NCBI RefSeq assembly: GCF_017592545.1
Contig: NZ_JAGFOA010000001.1
Coordinates: 310,001-374,000 of the forward strand
Length of the DNA: 64,000 nt
Direction of reading: 5' to 3'
DNA from: Microbacterium stercoris
GTDB taxonomy: Bacteria; Actinomycetota; Actinomycetes; Actinomycetales; Microbacteriaceae
Part shown: in pieces, positions 15,694 to 25,508 of the stretch
How positions within the stretch are numbered: position 1 is the stretch's first letter
How the letters are laid out: each line of letters opens with the position of its first letter
Position numbers and translations under genes: made by a program
The notes under the pieces: model-generated
What the model was told of the DNA's origin: nothing
The model's input: the letters and a program-made list of their open reading frames with translations, nothing else
Database searches by the model: none

Positions 15694-17151
15694 ATGTACT
15701 TGACCTACTTGCGACGCGAGCTGTCCGGCCGCAAGAAGCAGACCGTGATCGTGGCCGCCGGCCTCGCGATCGCCATCGCCCTCGTGCTCATCGTCAACTC
15801 GCTGGCGGCGGGCGTTCGCGACGCGCAGGCCGCGGCGCTGCAATCCGTCTACGGCGTCGGCACCGACGTGACCGTGACGGGCGCGCAGTCCCAGCCCGGC
15901 GACGGCCCGAGATTCCAGTTCGGCGAGGACGGCGGCACGCAGAACGACGACGGATCCACGAGCCTCAGCCAGTCGATGCTGATGCCCGACCGGATGCGCG
16001 GCACCCTCGAGGCGGCGACGGTGGACGCCGTCGCCGACCTCGACGGCGTCGCGGCGGCCTCGGGCGCGCTGAGCCTGACCAACACGACCTTCGACGGCGA
16101 ACTTCCGCAGCGACCGGCCGAGGGGGAGCAGCCGGACACCGACGTGCAGCCCGGTGAGAGCCCGCAGGGCGGCCAGGGCGGCGGCTTCGGCGGTGGAGAC
16201 TTCGGCGTCGACTCGTTCAGCGTTCTGGGCATCACCGCGGCGGATGACGCCATCGGGCCGATGTCGTCGGTCGAGGCGGCCGAGGGCCGTCTGCTCGACG
16301 CCGAGGATGAGGGCGCGAACGTGGCGGTCATCGACCAGACCTACGCGACCACGAACGAGCTGGCCGTGGGCGGCACGATCGATGTGGGCGGGAACGAGCT
16401 GGAGATCGTCGGCATCGCCGCCTCCACCTCCGCCGAGGCGGACACCGCAGCGGACGTCTACATCCCTCTCGACGTCGCGCAGACGCTGTCGGGGTCGGAG
16501 GACGCCGTGTCGACGATCTACGTGCAGGCCGCGTCCTCCGAGGACATCGAGGCGGTGCAGGCGGCGATTCAGGCCGAGCTGCCCGATGCCACCGTGAGCA
16601 CGCAGTCCGACCTCGCCTCGACGGTGTCCGGATCGCTCGCGAGCGCGACGTCGCTCATCACGAACCTGGGCACGTGGCTGTCGATCATCGTCCTCGCCGT
16701 CGCCGTGCTGCTGGCGGTGCTCTTCACGATCTCGGGCGTCACCCGCCGCACCCGCGAGTTCGGCACGCTCAAGGCGATCGGCTGGTCGAACGGCCGCGTG
16801 GTCGGCCAGGTGGCGGGCGAAGCGGTCGTGCAGGGTCTCATCGGCGGTGCCGCGGGGCTTGTGCTGGGCCTGGCCGGAGTGCTGGTGATCAACCTGGTGC
16901 ATCCGGTGATCTCCGCGGCTCCCGCCGCGAGCAGCGGGCAGGACGGCGCACCGGGCGGAGGGTTCGGGGGCGGCCCGTTCGGCGGCAGCTCGCAGGCCGT
17001 CGCCGACATCGCGCTCTCCGCACCCGTCTCGGTCACGGTGATCCTCGCCGCGATCGGCCTGGCGATCGCCGGCGGCCTCGTCGCCGGTGCCATCGGCGGC
17101 TGGCGTGCCGCGCGACTGAGTCCCGCCGAGGCCCTGCGGTCGGTGGCCTGA
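15694..17151 (+). CDS. ABC transporter permease (MacB/FtsX type)
   Basis: The 485-residue protein has one N-terminal TM (about residues 17-38), a large extracytoplasmic domain including a Gly/Gln-rich stretch (about 150-172), and three C-terminal TMs ending in the typical 'GGWRAARLSPAEALR' motif. This is the MacB topology, which couples ATP hydrolysis to mechanical work on extracytoplasmic substrates such as peptides or lipids. AGGAG lies at a good distance upstream of ATG 15694. Its TGA overlaps ATG 17151 in the ATPase frame, and the operon is divergent from the two-component system. Confidence 0.9.
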   Translation: MYLTYLRRELSGRKKQTVIVAAGLAIAIALVLIVNSLAAGVRDAQAAALQSVYGVGTDVTVTGAQSQPGDGPRFQFGEDGGTQNDDGSTSLSQSMLMPDRMRGTLEAATVDAVADLDGVAAASGALSLTNTTFDGELPQRPAEGEQPDTDVQPGESPQGGQGGGFGGGDFGVDSFSVLGITAADDAIGPMSSVEAAEGRLLDAEDEGANVAVIDQTYATTNELAVGGTIDVGGNELEIVGIAASTSAEADTAADVYIPLDVAQTLSGSEDAVSTIYVQAASSEDIEAVQAAIQAELPDATVSTQSDLASTVSGSLASATSLITNLGTWLSIIVLAVAVLLAVLFTISGVTRRTREFGTLKAIGWSNGRVVGQVAGEAVVQGLIGGAAGLVLGLAGVLVINLVHPVISAAPAASSGQDGAPGGGFGGGPFGGSSQAVADIALSAPVSVTVILAAIGLAIAGGLVAGAIGGWRAARLSPAEALRSVA

Positions 17152-17177
17152 TGAACGACTTGAAGGAGACAGCGGAC

Positions 17178-17882
17178 ATGACCATGACCGATGGCACGGA
17201 CACCGCGGTGGCGACGGCGTATCGCCTGACCGGAGTGACGAAGACCTACGACCAGAAGGGGCGCGAGGTCCGGGCGCTGCGCGGCGTCGACATCGAGATC
17301 GCGCAGGGTGACTTCGTGACGATCCAGGGCCCGACAGGGGGCGGGAAGTCCACCTTCCTGCAGATCCTCGGGGCGCTGGATCGCCCCACGAGCGGATCCG
17401 TCCTGCTCGGCGAGGAGGACATCGCGAAGGCGTCGAACGGCGAGCTGAGCCGCCTCCGGGCGCACGACATCGGGTTCGTGTTTCAGGGGTTCAACCTCAT
17501 CCCGACGCTCACGGCCGCCGAGAACGTCGACATGGGGCTCGAGCCCCTGCGCCTGTCGCAGGCCGAACGTGCGCAGCGCGTGACGCAGGCGCTGGCCCAC
17601 GTCGGTCTGGCCGAGCGCGGCGATCACCGCCCGGGCGAGCTCTCGGGCGGCCAGCAGCAGCGTGTGGCGATCGCCCGCGCCATCGCGAAGCGGCCCCGGG
17701 TGCTGCTCGCCGACGAGCCCACCGGCAACCTCGACGAGAGCATGCGCGACGAGATCCTCCAGGTGCTCGAGGCGCTGAACGCCGAAGGGCTCACGCTCAT
17801 CGTCGTGACGCACGACTCGGCGGTGGCCAAGCGGGCGCGCCGGCGCCTGCGGCTGGACAAGGGTGTGGTCAGCGACATCTGA
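17178..17882 (+). CDS. ABC transporter ATP-binding protein (MacB/LolD type)
   Basis: The 234-residue ATPase has Walker [11 protein letters not shown] loop in FVFQGFNL, signature [10 protein letters not shown], Walker [13 protein letters not shown] and the switch His in VVTHD. It pairs with the upstream MacB-type permease. ATG 17178 is preferred because AAGGAG (17163-17168) lies 9 nt upstream; an in-frame ATG at 17151 overlapping the permease stop would add 9 residues. A strong terminator hairpin follows at 17912-17941. Confidence 0.92.
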   Translation: MTMTDGTDTAVATAYRLTGVTKTYDQKGREVRALRGVDIEIAQGDFVTIQGPTGGGKSTFLQILGALDRPTSGSVLLGEEDIAKASNGELSRLRAHDIGFVFQGFNLIPTLTAAENVDMGLEPLRLSQAERAQRVTQALAHVGLAERGDHRPGELSGGQQQRVAIARAIAKRPRVLLADEPTGNLDESMRDEILQVLEALNAEGLTLIVVTHDSAVAKRARRRLRLDKGVVSDI

Positions 17883-17911
17883 CGCGCCGATCCACTCCCT
17901 GAGAGACGCGG

Positions 17912-17941
17912 GAGGCCGCACCTGAAGACAGGTGCGGCCTC
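17912..17941. terminator. Bidirectional terminator
   Basis: A perfect 13-bp stem, GAGGCCGCACCTG (17912-17924) with CAGGTGCGGCCTC (17929-17941) around an AAGA loop, lies between the convergent ABC ATPase and gnd genes. The T-tract is weak, as is usual in high-GC genomes. Confidence 0.85.
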
Positions 17942-17966
17942 TCGGGTGTTCAGGCGAGGGGAACGC

Positions 17967-19430
17967 TCAGTGCGTGTCCTCGGCCTCGATCTCGGTGCGG
18001 TCACCCGACCACTGCGTGTGGAAGGTGCCCTCCTTGTCGATGCGCTTGTAGGTGTGCGCGCCGAAGAAGTCGCGCTGGCCCTGCACAAGCGCGGCCGGCA
18101 GGCGCTCGGCGCGGATGCCGTCGTAGTACGCGAGCGACGACGAGAACGCGGGCGAGGGGATGCCCGCCTGGGTCGCGGCGATCACCACACGGCGCCACGC
18201 GGCCTGGCCGCGGGCCAGAGCGTCGGCGAAGTACGGCGCCGACGCGAGGAGCGGGAGCTCCGGCTGCTCGGCGTACGCGTCGGCGATGCGGTTGAGGAAC
18301 TGGGCGCGGATGATGCAGCCACCCCGCCAGATGCGGCTCACGGCGCCGTTGTCGATGGTCCAGTTGTACTCGGCGGCGCCGGCGCGGATCTCGTCGAAGC
18401 CCTGCGAGTAGGCGATGATCTTCGAGGCGAACAGGGCCTGGCGCACGTCCTCGATGAAGGCGTCGGCGTCGGCGACCGTGAACTCCTCGTCGGGGCCGGG
18501 GAACGAGCGGGCCGCGGCGCGCTGCTCCGGGTGCGACGACAGCGAGCGGGCGAAGGTCGCCTCCGCGATGCCCGACACCGGCACACCGAGGGAGAGGGCG
18601 GTCTGCACGGTCCAGGCGCCGGTGCCCTTGGCTCCGGCCTGGTCGAGGATGACGTCCACGAGCGGCTTGCCGGTCTCGGCATCGACCTGACGGAGCACCT
18701 CGGCGGTGATCTCGATGAGGTACGACTCGAGCTCGCCCTTGTTCCACTCCGCGAAGACCTCGGCGATCTCGGCGGGGGTCTTGCCCGTGCCGCGACGGAT
18801 CAAATCGTAGGCCTCGGCGATGAGCTGCATGTCGGCGTACTCGATGCCGTTGTGCACCATCTTGACGAAGTGGCCGGCACCGTCGTGACCGACGTGCGTG
18901 ACGCAGGGCTCGCCTTCGGCGACCGCGGCGATCGACTTCAGGATCGGGCCGAGCGTGATCCACGACTCGTCCGAGCCGCCGGGCATGATCGAGGGGCCCG
19001 TGAGGGCGCCCTCCTCGCCGCCGGAGATGCCGGCGCCGACGAAGTTGATGCCCGTCTCGCGGACGGCCTTCTCACGACGGATGGTGTCGGGGAAGTAGGC
19101 GTTGCCGCCGTCGACGATGATGTCGCCCGGCTCGAAGACCTTCACGAGCTCGTCGATGACGGCGTCGGTCGGGCCGCCGGCCTTGACCATGATGATCGCC
19201 GTGCGGGGCTTGGCGAGGCTCGCGGCGAACTCCTCGTACGAGAAGGTGCCCACGAACTCGGCCTCGGGGTGGGCGGCCAGCAGCTCGTCGGTCTTCGAAC
19301 GGCTGCGGTTGAGGATCGCCACCTTGTTGCCCTCGCGGCTGGCGAGGTTGCGGGCGAGGTTCGAGCCCATAACGGCGAGGCCCACGACGCCGATGTTGGC
19401 GACGGCCTGAGTGGTGGAAGCGTCGGTCAC
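17967..19430 (-). CDS. gnd: 6-phosphogluconate dehydrogenase (decarboxylating)
   Basis: The 487-residue enzyme oxidises 6-phosphogluconate to ribulose 5-phosphate in the pentose phosphate pathway. The NADP-binding motif [13 protein letters not shown] is at residues 15-27, followed by [11 protein letters not shown]. The active-site region has [19 protein letters not shown] and the catalytic Lys/His-Asn in [12 protein letters not shown]. The length matches the long dimeric form of about 470-490 residues. GTG 19428-19430 is preferred over a codon 8 residues upstream because AAGGAG stands just before it. The pathway feeds ribose 5-phosphate to Prs. Confidence 0.96.
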   Translation of the reverse strand: MTDASTTQAVANIGVVGLAVMGSNLARNLASREGNKVAILNRSRSKTDELLAAHPEAEFVGTFSYEEFAASLAKPRTAIIMVKAGGPTDAVIDELVKVFEPGDIIVDGGNAYFPDTIRREKAVRETGINFVGAGISGGEEGALTGPSIMPGGSDESWITLGPILKSIAAVAEGEPCVTHVGHDGAGHFVKMVHNGIEYADMQLIAEAYDLIRRGTGKTPAEIAEVFAEWNKGELESYLIEITAEVLRQVDAETGKPLVDVILDQAGAKGTGAWTVQTALSLGVPVSGIAEATFARSLSSHPEQRAAARSFPGPDEEFTVADADAFIEDVRQALFASKIIAYSQGFDEIRAGAAEYNWTIDNGAVSRIWRGGCIIRAQFLNRIADAYAEQPELPLLASAPYFADALARGQAAWRRVVIAATQAGIPSPAFSSSLAYYDGIRAERLPAALVQGQRDFFGAHTYKRIDKEGTFHTQWSGDRTEIEAEDTH

Positions 19431-19619
19431 GCGATCTCCTTGCACACGGATCACTGGGGGTGATCTTCATTGGGGACGTGTCTCGGGACGCGGGCGCCGC
19501 CGGACAGCGGTAGTCGGGACGGCGCTCGCGTCATCAAGAGCATTCCGTCGCCTACAGATTAGTGCGCGCGCACCTCACCCCGGTTCATGCGGCGTGGTGA
19601 GGCGCACGGTCCGGTGGGG

Positions 19620-19736
19620 TCAGTCCTTGCGGTAGCCCGAGCGACCGAGCGAGAAGAAGGCGCCGGCGACGAGCACGGCGGCGGCGATGCTCATCAGGGC
19701 GATGACGGTGGTCACGATGTGCGTGGGATCGATCAC
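19620..19736 (-). CDS. 38-residue single-TM membrane peptide
   Basis: A short frame runs from GTG 19734-19736 to TGA 19620-19622: it starts VIDPTHIVTTVIALMS, continues as an Ala/Val-rich hydrophobic helix (about residues 8-28) and ends LGRSGYRKD. CTGGAG lies a proper distance before the GTG, and codon usage matches neighbouring genes. The charge pattern suggests the C-terminus is cytoplasmic. An imperfect GCGC-CTCACC / GGTGAG-TGCGC hairpin (19567-19604) follows the stop. I do not recognise the family. Confidence 0.6.
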   Translation of the reverse strand: MIDPTHIVTTVIALMSIAAAVLVAGAFFSLGRSGYRKD

Positions 19737-19774
19737 GGTGTTCTCCAGGGGGGTTCTCGCGCAGACGAGCGCGG

Positions 19775-19803
19775 TTCAAATCTACCGGCACGTCCGGTAG
19801 GAT
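19775..19803 (+). promoter_or_regulatory. rplY promoter and long 5' leader
   Basis: TTCAAA (19775-19780) and TAGGAT (19798-19803) are separated by 17 bp, a good sigma-70-type promoter facing rplY. The transcript would carry a leader of about 155 nt (to 19963) with several potential stems (for example GCGCGCTCACAGCGC near 19820), which could hold a regulatory structure. No known leader family was confirmed. Confidence 0.6.
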
Positions 19804-19963
19804 GGAGACGACCTCGGCGAGGGCGCGCGCTCACAGCGCAGCCGTTATCGACGCGGGACGAGCCTCGTGGCTCTCCTCATGCGTTGCCTTCTGCCAAGCC
19901 TGGGTCGAGAGAATCCACAGACCTTCGCCCGACGGATCGTCGCGCGTCCACGAGGAGAACACC

Positions 19964-20566
19964 ATGACTGAGCAGACCACGCTCGACGTCGACGTCCGCA
20001 CCGAGTTCGGCAAGGGCTTCGCCCGCCGTCTGCGCGCCGCCGGCAAGATCCCCGCCGTCCTGTACGGCCACGGCACCGAGCCGGTCCACGTCGCCCTGCC
20101 GGGTCACGAGACCGCCCTCATCGTGCGTCACGCCAACGCCGTCATCGAGCTCAAGATCGAGGGCAAGGCCCAGCTCGCGCTCGTCAAGGACGTCCAGAAG
20201 GACCCGGTGCGCCAGATCATCGAGCACATCGACCTCATCGTCGTGAAGGCCGGCGAGAAGATCACCGTCGACGTCCCCGTCGTCGTCGAGGGCGAGTCCT
20301 TCGCCGGCACGATCGTCAACCAGGACGCGACCTCGCTGTCGCTCGAGGTCGAGGCGACCCACATCCCCGAGAACGTCGTCGTCAACGTCGAGGGTCTCGA
20401 GGACGGCACGCACATCACCGCCGGTCAGGTCGAGCTGCCCAAGGGTGCCACGCTCGTGACCGACGCCGAGACGCTGGTCATCGGCATCACGACCCCGGCC
20501 GCCCCGGTCGAGGACGAGGCCGAGGCCGGCACCGAGGCCCCGGCCGAGGAGGCCGCGGCCGAGTAA
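19964..20566 (+). CDS. rplY: 50S ribosomal protein L25 (CTC form)
   Basis: The 200-residue protein combines the L25 5S-rRNA-binding domain (residues 1-95: DVDVRTEFGKGFARRLRAAG, IPAVLYGHG, LVKDVQKDPVR) with the C-terminal beta domain of the long CTC/TL5 form and an acidic Ala/Glu tail (AEAGTEAPAEEAAAE). The start is set by CGAGGAGA just upstream. It precedes pth, as in many Actinobacteria. A terminator follows at 20599-20626. Confidence 0.96.
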   Translation: MTEQTTLDVDVRTEFGKGFARRLRAAGKIPAVLYGHGTEPVHVALPGHETALIVRHANAVIELKIEGKAQLALVKDVQKDPVRQIIEHIDLIVVKAGEKITVDVPVVVEGESFAGTIVNQDATSLSLEVEATHIPENVVVNVEGLEDGTHITAGQVELPKGATLVTDAETLVIGITTPAAPVEDEAEAGTEAPAEEAAAE

Positions 20567-20598
20567 TCGGGCCGCTGTTCTTCGGAACGACTTCCGGG

Positions 20599-20626
20599 AG
20601 GGGGACGCGAGCGATCGCGTCCCCCT
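20599..20626 (+). terminator. Terminator after rplY
   Basis: A perfect 12-bp stem AGGGGGACGCGA / TCGCGTCCCCCT (20599-20610 and 20615-20626) with a GCGA loop, followed by CTTG. It would separate rplY from pth, which has its own -10-like GAGGAT (20657-20662). Confidence 0.8.
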
Positions 20627-20668
20627 CTTGCGTGCGCGATGCGCATGGCGACTTGAGAGGATGGATCC

Positions 20669-21253
20669 ATGGCGGACACGTGGCTGATCGTGGGACTCGG
20701 AAACCCCGGACCCCGGTACGAGACGACCCGGCACAACGTCGGCCAGATGGTGATGGATGAGCTCGCCTCCCGTCGGCAGGCCGCGTTCAAGCAGCACAAG
20801 GCGAACGCGCGCGTCGCCGAGACGTGGCTGCGTCCGGGAGCCGCGAAGCTCGTGCTGGCGAAGCCCAACTCGTTTATGAACGTCTCGGGAGGGCCGGTCG
20901 CCGGCCTCGCGCGCTTCTACGGCACGGATCCGGATCACGTCATCGTCGTGCACGACGAGCTCGACATCCCCTTCGACACCCTCAAGCTCAAGACGGGCGG
21001 CGGGCACGGAGGCCACAACGGCGTGCGCGATGTCGCCAAAGCGCTCAGCACGCCGGACTTCCACCGCGTGCGGGTGGGCATCGGGCGCCCTCCGGGCCGG
21101 CAGGATCCGGCCGACTGGGTGCTGGATCCGTTCAGCGCATCCGATCGTCAGACGCTGCCGATCCTGATCTCGGATGCGGCCGACGCGGTCGAGCGGATCG
21201 TCGAGCACGGCATCACCGCGGCACAGCAGGTCGCCCACGCCCCGAAGGGCTGA
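20669..21253 (+). CDS. pth: Peptidyl-tRNA hydrolase
   Basis: The 194-residue enzyme releases tRNA from drop-off peptidyl-tRNA. Signature motifs are LIVGLGNPGPRYETTRHNVG (with the catalytic His and Asn), KPNSFMNVSGG, VIVVHDELDIPFD and GGGHGGHNGVRD. The length is normal. GAGGAT at 20657-20662 is 6 nt before the ATG, so it may be leaderless. Confidence 0.96.
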   Translation: MADTWLIVGLGNPGPRYETTRHNVGQMVMDELASRRQAAFKQHKANARVAETWLRPGAAKLVLAKPNSFMNVSGGPVAGLARFYGTDPDHVIVVHDELDIPFDTLKLKTGGGHGGHNGVRDVAKALSTPDFHRVRVGIGRPPGRQDPADWVLDPFSASDRQTLPILISDAADAVERIVEHGITAAQQVAHAPKG

Positions 21254-21259
21254 CGCGCC

Positions 21260-21823
21260 TCAGAGCGCGAGCGACGCCGAGCCGGCGGCCACGAACACCG
21301 CGGCCAGGGCGGTGAGCGCGGTGATCATCGGACCGAGCGCCGAGATCACGATCGCGGCGATGCCCGGCCCGCGGCCGCGGCGCCTCGCCGTGGCGACGAT
21401 GCCGAGGACGAGGGCCGCGATCCCGAGCGCTGCGCCGCCGTATACGGCGATCTCGCCCGCGAGCACCCAATCGCGCACCGGAGTGAGAAGGCCCCAGTGC
21501 GGCGCGTCCGGGAAGTCCGCGAGACGCGGTCCGAGCTCTACGGCCACCTGGAAGAGCGCGACGGTCAGCAGCCCGTTGAGGCCGACGGCGGCCACGAGCG
21601 CCAGCACGAGGGCGGTGATCCCCAGCGCGCTCGAGCCCTTCGCGGCGGGCGCCTGAAGCCGCTGACCGTAGCGAGGATCCTGCGGCGGGGCGTAGGGCGC
21701 GACCGGCGGGAATCCCGCCCCCACCGCACCCGGGGGCGCGGAGACCGGCTGCGACGATGGCGGGAGAAGGCCGTACGGCTGGTGCGGGGGAGCCGGAACC
21801 GGGGGCTGCTCGGGGGTGGTCAC
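21260..21823 (-). CDS. Proline-rich multi-TM membrane protein (DUF4190-like)
   Basis: The 187-residue protein has a Pro/Gln-rich cytoplasmic N-terminus (residues 1-60) and four hydrophobic segments (about 68-92, 112-140, 142-158 and 163-187). This 'proline-rich tail plus TMs' form is common among actinobacterial envelope proteins of unknown role. The GTG at 21821-21823 has a TAGGAT -10 element (21830-21835, minus strand) exactly 6 nt upstream. It is divergent from mfd, with only 59 bp between the starts. Confidence 0.75.
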   Translation of the reverse strand: MTTPEQPPVPAPPHQPYGLLPPSSQPVSAPPGAVGAGFPPVAPYAPPQDPRYGQRLQAPAAKGSSALGITALVLALVAAVGLNGLLTVALFQVAVELGPRLADFPDAPHWGLLTPVRDWVLAGEIAVYGGAALGIAALVLGIVATARRRGRGPGIAAIVISALGPMITALTALAAVFVAAGSASLAL

Positions 21824-21829
21824 CTCGCA

Positions 21830-21876
21830 ATCCTAAGGAGGCCGTCGGCTCCGATGTCGGAGGCCGCACCTAGACT
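21830..21876. promoter_or_regulatory. Two back-to-back leaderless promoters
   Basis: TAGGAT at 21830-21835 (minus strand) lies 6 nt from the GTG of the membrane protein, and TAGACT at 21871-21876 (plus strand) lies 6 nt from the GTG of mfd. Both predict transcription starting at the start codon. Confidence 0.5.
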
Positions 21877-21882
21877 CGACGG

Positions 21883-24800
21883 GTGAGTTTCCAGGGGATC
21901 GTCCGGGCGCTGCAGGGCGCCGAATCGTTCCGCGATGCGCTTGTCGCATCCGCCGTCGACGCCGACCTCTCGCTCGTCGACGGGCTCGATGCCCCCGCGC
22001 TCGCCGCGCTGCTGGCGAAGCGCGTCGAGGCGGGCCATCCCGCGGTGATGCTGGCGATCGCTCCCACGGGCCGCCGGGCGGAGAGCCTGGCGGCCGCCCT
22101 GTGCGCCGTGATGCCCGACGCCGAGGTGCGCGACTTCCCCTCGTGGGAGACGCTTCCGCACGAGCGACTGAGCCCGAGTCCGGAGACGGTCGGCCGTCGC
22201 CTCGAGACCCTGCGCCGTCTCGCGATGTGGGACGGCGCGCATCCGCTCGTCATCACCACCTCCGTCCGGTCGGCCATCCAGCCTCTCGCGAGGGGGCTGG
22301 GCGATGCGCAGCCAATCCGCCTCGCCGTCGGCGAGCGAGGGGCCGAGCTCGACGAGGTCGTGCGACGGCTGGTGGAGCTCGCATACGCGCGCGTCGACAT
22401 GGTGTCGCGCCGCGGCGAGTTCGCGGTGCGCGGCGGCATCCTCGACGTGTTCGCTCCCGTGGCAGACCATCCGCACCGCATCGAGTTCTTCGGCGACGAG
22501 GTGGATCAGATCCGCGCCTTCTCGGTTGCCGATCAGCGTTCGCTGCCGGGCGAGGTGCGCGAGGTCGAGCTGGTGCCCAGTCGCGAGCTGCTGCTCACCG
22601 ACGACGTGCGCAGCCGCGCGCGTCAGCTGCAGCACGAGTTCCCCGGCATCGCCCAGATGCTCGAGAAGATGGGCCAGGGCATCCCGGTCGAGGGCATGGA
22701 GTCGCTGACGCCCGTCGTCGCCGGACCGCTCGTGTCGCTCGCCGAGTACCTCCCCGATGGTGCCGCGGTCGCGATCGTCGATCCCGAGCGCGCGGTCTCG
22801 CGTGCCATCAACCTCGGCGAGACCAACCGCGAGTTCCTCGAGGCCGCCTGGAGCGCCGCGACGAGCGGCGCCAGCGCGCCGATCAACCTCGATGCGGGCG
22901 ACTTCGTGTCGCTCTCGCGCCTGCACGACGACGTGCGCGAGCGCCACGGGGTGTGGTGGACGCTGAGCCCCTTCGACTCCGGCGCGGCCGACATCGCGGC
23001 CGAGCTCGACGCGCTCGCCGACGACGGCGTCGACGTCGCGCAGCGCCCGGCGCCGAGCGACGTGGGCTTCCGCGTGCGCGGCACCGCGGTGCCGTCGTAC
23101 GCGGGCAATGTCGACGGCGCCGTCGAGCACGTCTCGGCCCGCCTCGCCGACGGCTGGGCCGTGGTCGTGGCGGCATCCGGATCCGGCCTCGTCGATCGCG
23201 CTCGCGACGTGCTGGCCGATCGCGGACTGGCGGCGCGCGTCGTCGAGTCGCTCGATGAGGCACCCGAGCGCGGCATCGCGACGCTGATCCAGGCATCGGT
23301 CGAGCGCGGGTTCGAGATGCCCGAGGCGAAGCTCGCCGTCCTGACTGAGAGCGAGTTCTACGGGCGCACCATCGGCGGCGACAGCCGAGTCGTCAAGAAG
23401 CTCGCCTCGCGTCGCCGCAACGTCGTCGACCCGCTGCAGCTGAAGCCGGGAGATCACGTCGTCCACGCGACGCACGGCATCGGCCGCTTCGTCGAGATGA
23501 CGCAGCGGGTGGTCTCGAGCGGCGGACGCAACGCGACCAAGTCGACGCGCGATTACCTCGTGCTCGAGTACGCGCCCTCCAAGCGCGGTCATCCGGGCGA
23601 CAAGCTGTTTGTGCCCACCGACCAGCTCGATCTGCTCTCGAAGTACGTCGGCGGCGAAGCCCCCGTGCTGTCGAAGATGGGCGGCGGCGACTGGGCCGCG
23701 GCCAAGAGCAAGGCCCGCAAGGCGGTGCGCGACATCGCCGTCGAGCTCGTGAAGCTCTACTCGGCGCGCATGGCGGCCAAGGGACACGCGTTCGGGCCCG
23801 ACACCCCGTGGCAGCGAGAACTGGAAGAGGCGTTCCCGTTCGCCGAGACGCCTGATCAGCTGCAGACCATCGACGAGGTCAAGCGCGACATGGAGCGCCC
23901 GATCCCGATGGACCGCCTGCTCTCCGGAGACGTCGGCTTCGGCAAGACCGAGGTGGCCGTGCGCGCCGCGTTCAAGGCCATCCAGGACGGCAAGCAGGTC
24001 GCGATGCTCGTGCCGACGACGCTGCTGGTCAAACAGCACCTCGAGACGTTCCAGGAGCGATTCGCGGGCTTCCCCGTCACGGTCAAGCCCCTCTCGCGGT
24101 TCCAGACGGCGACCGAGGCGCGCAAGACGCTCGACGGCCTGCTCGACGGAACGGTCGACATGGTGATCGGCACCCACCGCATCCTGACCGACCAGGTCCT
24201 CTTCAAGGATCTCGGGCTGATGATCATCGACGAGGAGCAGCGCTTCGGCGTCGAGCACAAGGATCAGCTGAAGAAGCTCAAGACCAACGTCGACATCCTC
24301 GCGATGAGCGCCACCCCCATCCCTCGCACGCTGGAGATGGCGGTGACGGGCATCCGCGAGATGTCGACCCTCGCCACCCCGCCCGAGGACCGGCACCCGA
24401 TCCTGTCCTACGTCGGACCGCGCAGCGACAAGCAGATCGCCGCCGCGATCCGTCGCGAGATGATGCGGGAGGGGCAGGTGTTCTACGTGCACAACCGCGT
24501 CACGTCGATCAACGCCGTCGCGGCCCATCTCGCAGAGCTCGTGCCGGATGCGCGCATCGCCGTCGCGCACGGGAAGATGGGCGAGCATCAGCTCGAGCAG
24601 GTGGTCGATGACTTCTGGGAGCGCAAGTTCGACGTGCTCGTCTGCACGACGATCATCGAGACCGGCATCGACATCGCCAACGCGAACACGATCATCATCG
24701 ATCGCGCAGACAAGTACGGACTCGCGCAGCTGCACCAGCTGCGCGGACGCGTCGGCCGCAGCCGCGAGCGCGCATACGCCTACTTCGTCTACGACGAGAC

Positions 24801-25500
24801 GAAGCCGCTCTCCGAGACGGCGGCCGATCGTCTGCAGACGATCGCCGTGCACAACGACCTCGGCTCCGGCATCCAGGTGGCCATGAAGGACCTCGAGATC
24901 CGCGGGGCGGGCAACCTGCTCGGCGCGGAGCAGGCGGGCCACATCGCCGGCGTCGGCTTCGACCTGTACCTGCGGATGATCGGCGAGGCCGTGGCGACCT
25001 TCCGCGGTGACGAGGTCGAGGGCCCCACCGAGCTGCGCCTGGAGCTGCCGATCGAGGCGCGCCTTCCCGAGGACTACATCGACGCCGAGCGCCTGCGGCT
25101 CGAGGCCTACCAGAAGCTCTCGGCGGCGGCCGCGGCGACGGCGAAGGACGACGCGATCGACCTCGTCGTCGAGGAGCTCACCGACCGCTACGGCACCCCG
25201 CCGCCGGAGGTCGACGGCCTCATCGCCGCGGCTCGACTGCGTCGCCGTGCGGCGCGCTCCGGGCTGAGTGACGTGGTGGCCATGGGCCGCAACCTGCGCA
25301 TCGCCCCCGCCAACCTGCCGGAGTCCATGAAGGTGCGACTCGCGCGGCTCTACCCGGGCGCCAAGCTGCTCGCCGGCGGCGAGGCGATGGTCGTGCCCCT
25401 GCCGACCGCGGGTGGCGAGCCGCTCGGCGACGCCGACCTGCTGGCGTGGGTGGCGCAGCTGCTCGATGCGCTCTTCCCGGTGCCGCCTCGTGAGGGTTGA
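21883..25500 (+). CDS. mfd: Transcription-repair coupling factor
   Basis: The 1205-residue ATPase removes RNA polymerase stalled at DNA lesions and recruits UvrA. The N-terminal UvrB-like domain (about residues 1-350) is followed by the RNAP-interaction domain (LKPGDHVVHATHGIGRF, about 520) and a RecG-like helicase: Walker A SGDVGFGKTEVA, DEEQRFGV box, SATPIPRTL, then RGRVGRSRERAYAY, and the C-terminal TRCF/UvrA-inhibitory region. GTG 21883 is the first start after a -10 at 21871-21876. Length and motifs are complete. Downstream is a GNAT-like gene whose ATG is 8 nt after the stop. Confidence 0.97.
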   Translation: MSFQGIVRALQGAESFRDALVASAVDADLSLVDGLDAPALAALLAKRVEAGHPAVMLAIAPTGRRAESLAAALCAVMPDAEVRDFPSWETLPHERLSPSPETVGRRLETLRRLAMWDGAHPLVITTSVRSAIQPLARGLGDAQPIRLAVGERGAELDEVVRRLVELAYARVDMVSRRGEFAVRGGILDVFAPVADHPHRIEFFGDEVDQIRAFSVADQRSLPGEVREVELVPSRELLLTDDVRSRARQLQHEFPGIAQMLEKMGQGIPVEGMESLTPVVAGPLVSLAEYLPDGAAVAIVDPERAVSRAINLGETNREFLEAAWSAATSGASAPINLDAGDFVSLSRLHDDVRERHGVWWTLSPFDSGAADIAAELDALADDGVDVAQRPAPSDVGFRVRGTAVPSYAGNVDGAVEHVSARLADGWAVVVAASGSGLVDRARDVLADRGLAARVVESLDEAPERGIATLIQASVERGFEMPEAKLAVLTESEFYGRTIGGDSRVVKKLASRRRNVVDPLQLKPGDHVVHATHGIGRFVEMTQRVVSSGGRNATKSTRDYLVLEYAPSKRGHPGDKLFVPTDQLDLLSKYVGGEAPVLSKMGGGDWAAAKSKARKAVRDIAVELVKLYSARMAAKGHAFGPDTPWQRELEEAFPFAETPDQLQTIDEVKRDMERPIPMDRLLSGDVGFGKTEVAVRAAFKAIQDGKQVAMLVPTTLLVKQHLETFQERFAGFPVTVKPLSRFQTATEARKTLDGLLDGTVDMVIGTHRILTDQVLFKDLGLMIIDEEQRFGVEHKDQLKKLKTNVDILAMSATPIPRTLEMAVTGIREMSTLATPPEDRHPILSYVGPRSDKQIAAAIRREMMREGQVFYVHNRVTSINAVAAHLAELVPDARIAVAHGKMGEHQLEQVVDDFWERKFDVLVCTTIIETGIDIANANTIIIDRADKYGLAQLHQLRGRVGRSRERAYAYFVYDETKPLSETAADRLQTIAVHNDLGSGIQVAMKDLEIRGAGNLLGAEQAGHIAGVGFDLYLRMIGEAVATFRGDEVEGPTELRLELPIEARLPEDYIDAERLRLEAYQKLSAAAAATAKDDAIDLVVEELTDRYGTPPPEVDGLIAAARLRRRAARSGLSDVVAMGRNLRIAPANLPESMKVRLARLYPGAKLLAGGEAMVVPLPTAGGEPLGDADLLAWVAQLLDALFPVPPREG

Positions 25501-25508
25501 ATGACGTC

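Noticed and set aside
21820..24942. 1040-residue open frame on the minus strand
   Set aside because: Antisense to mfd, which has all its motifs. It is a compositional shadow.
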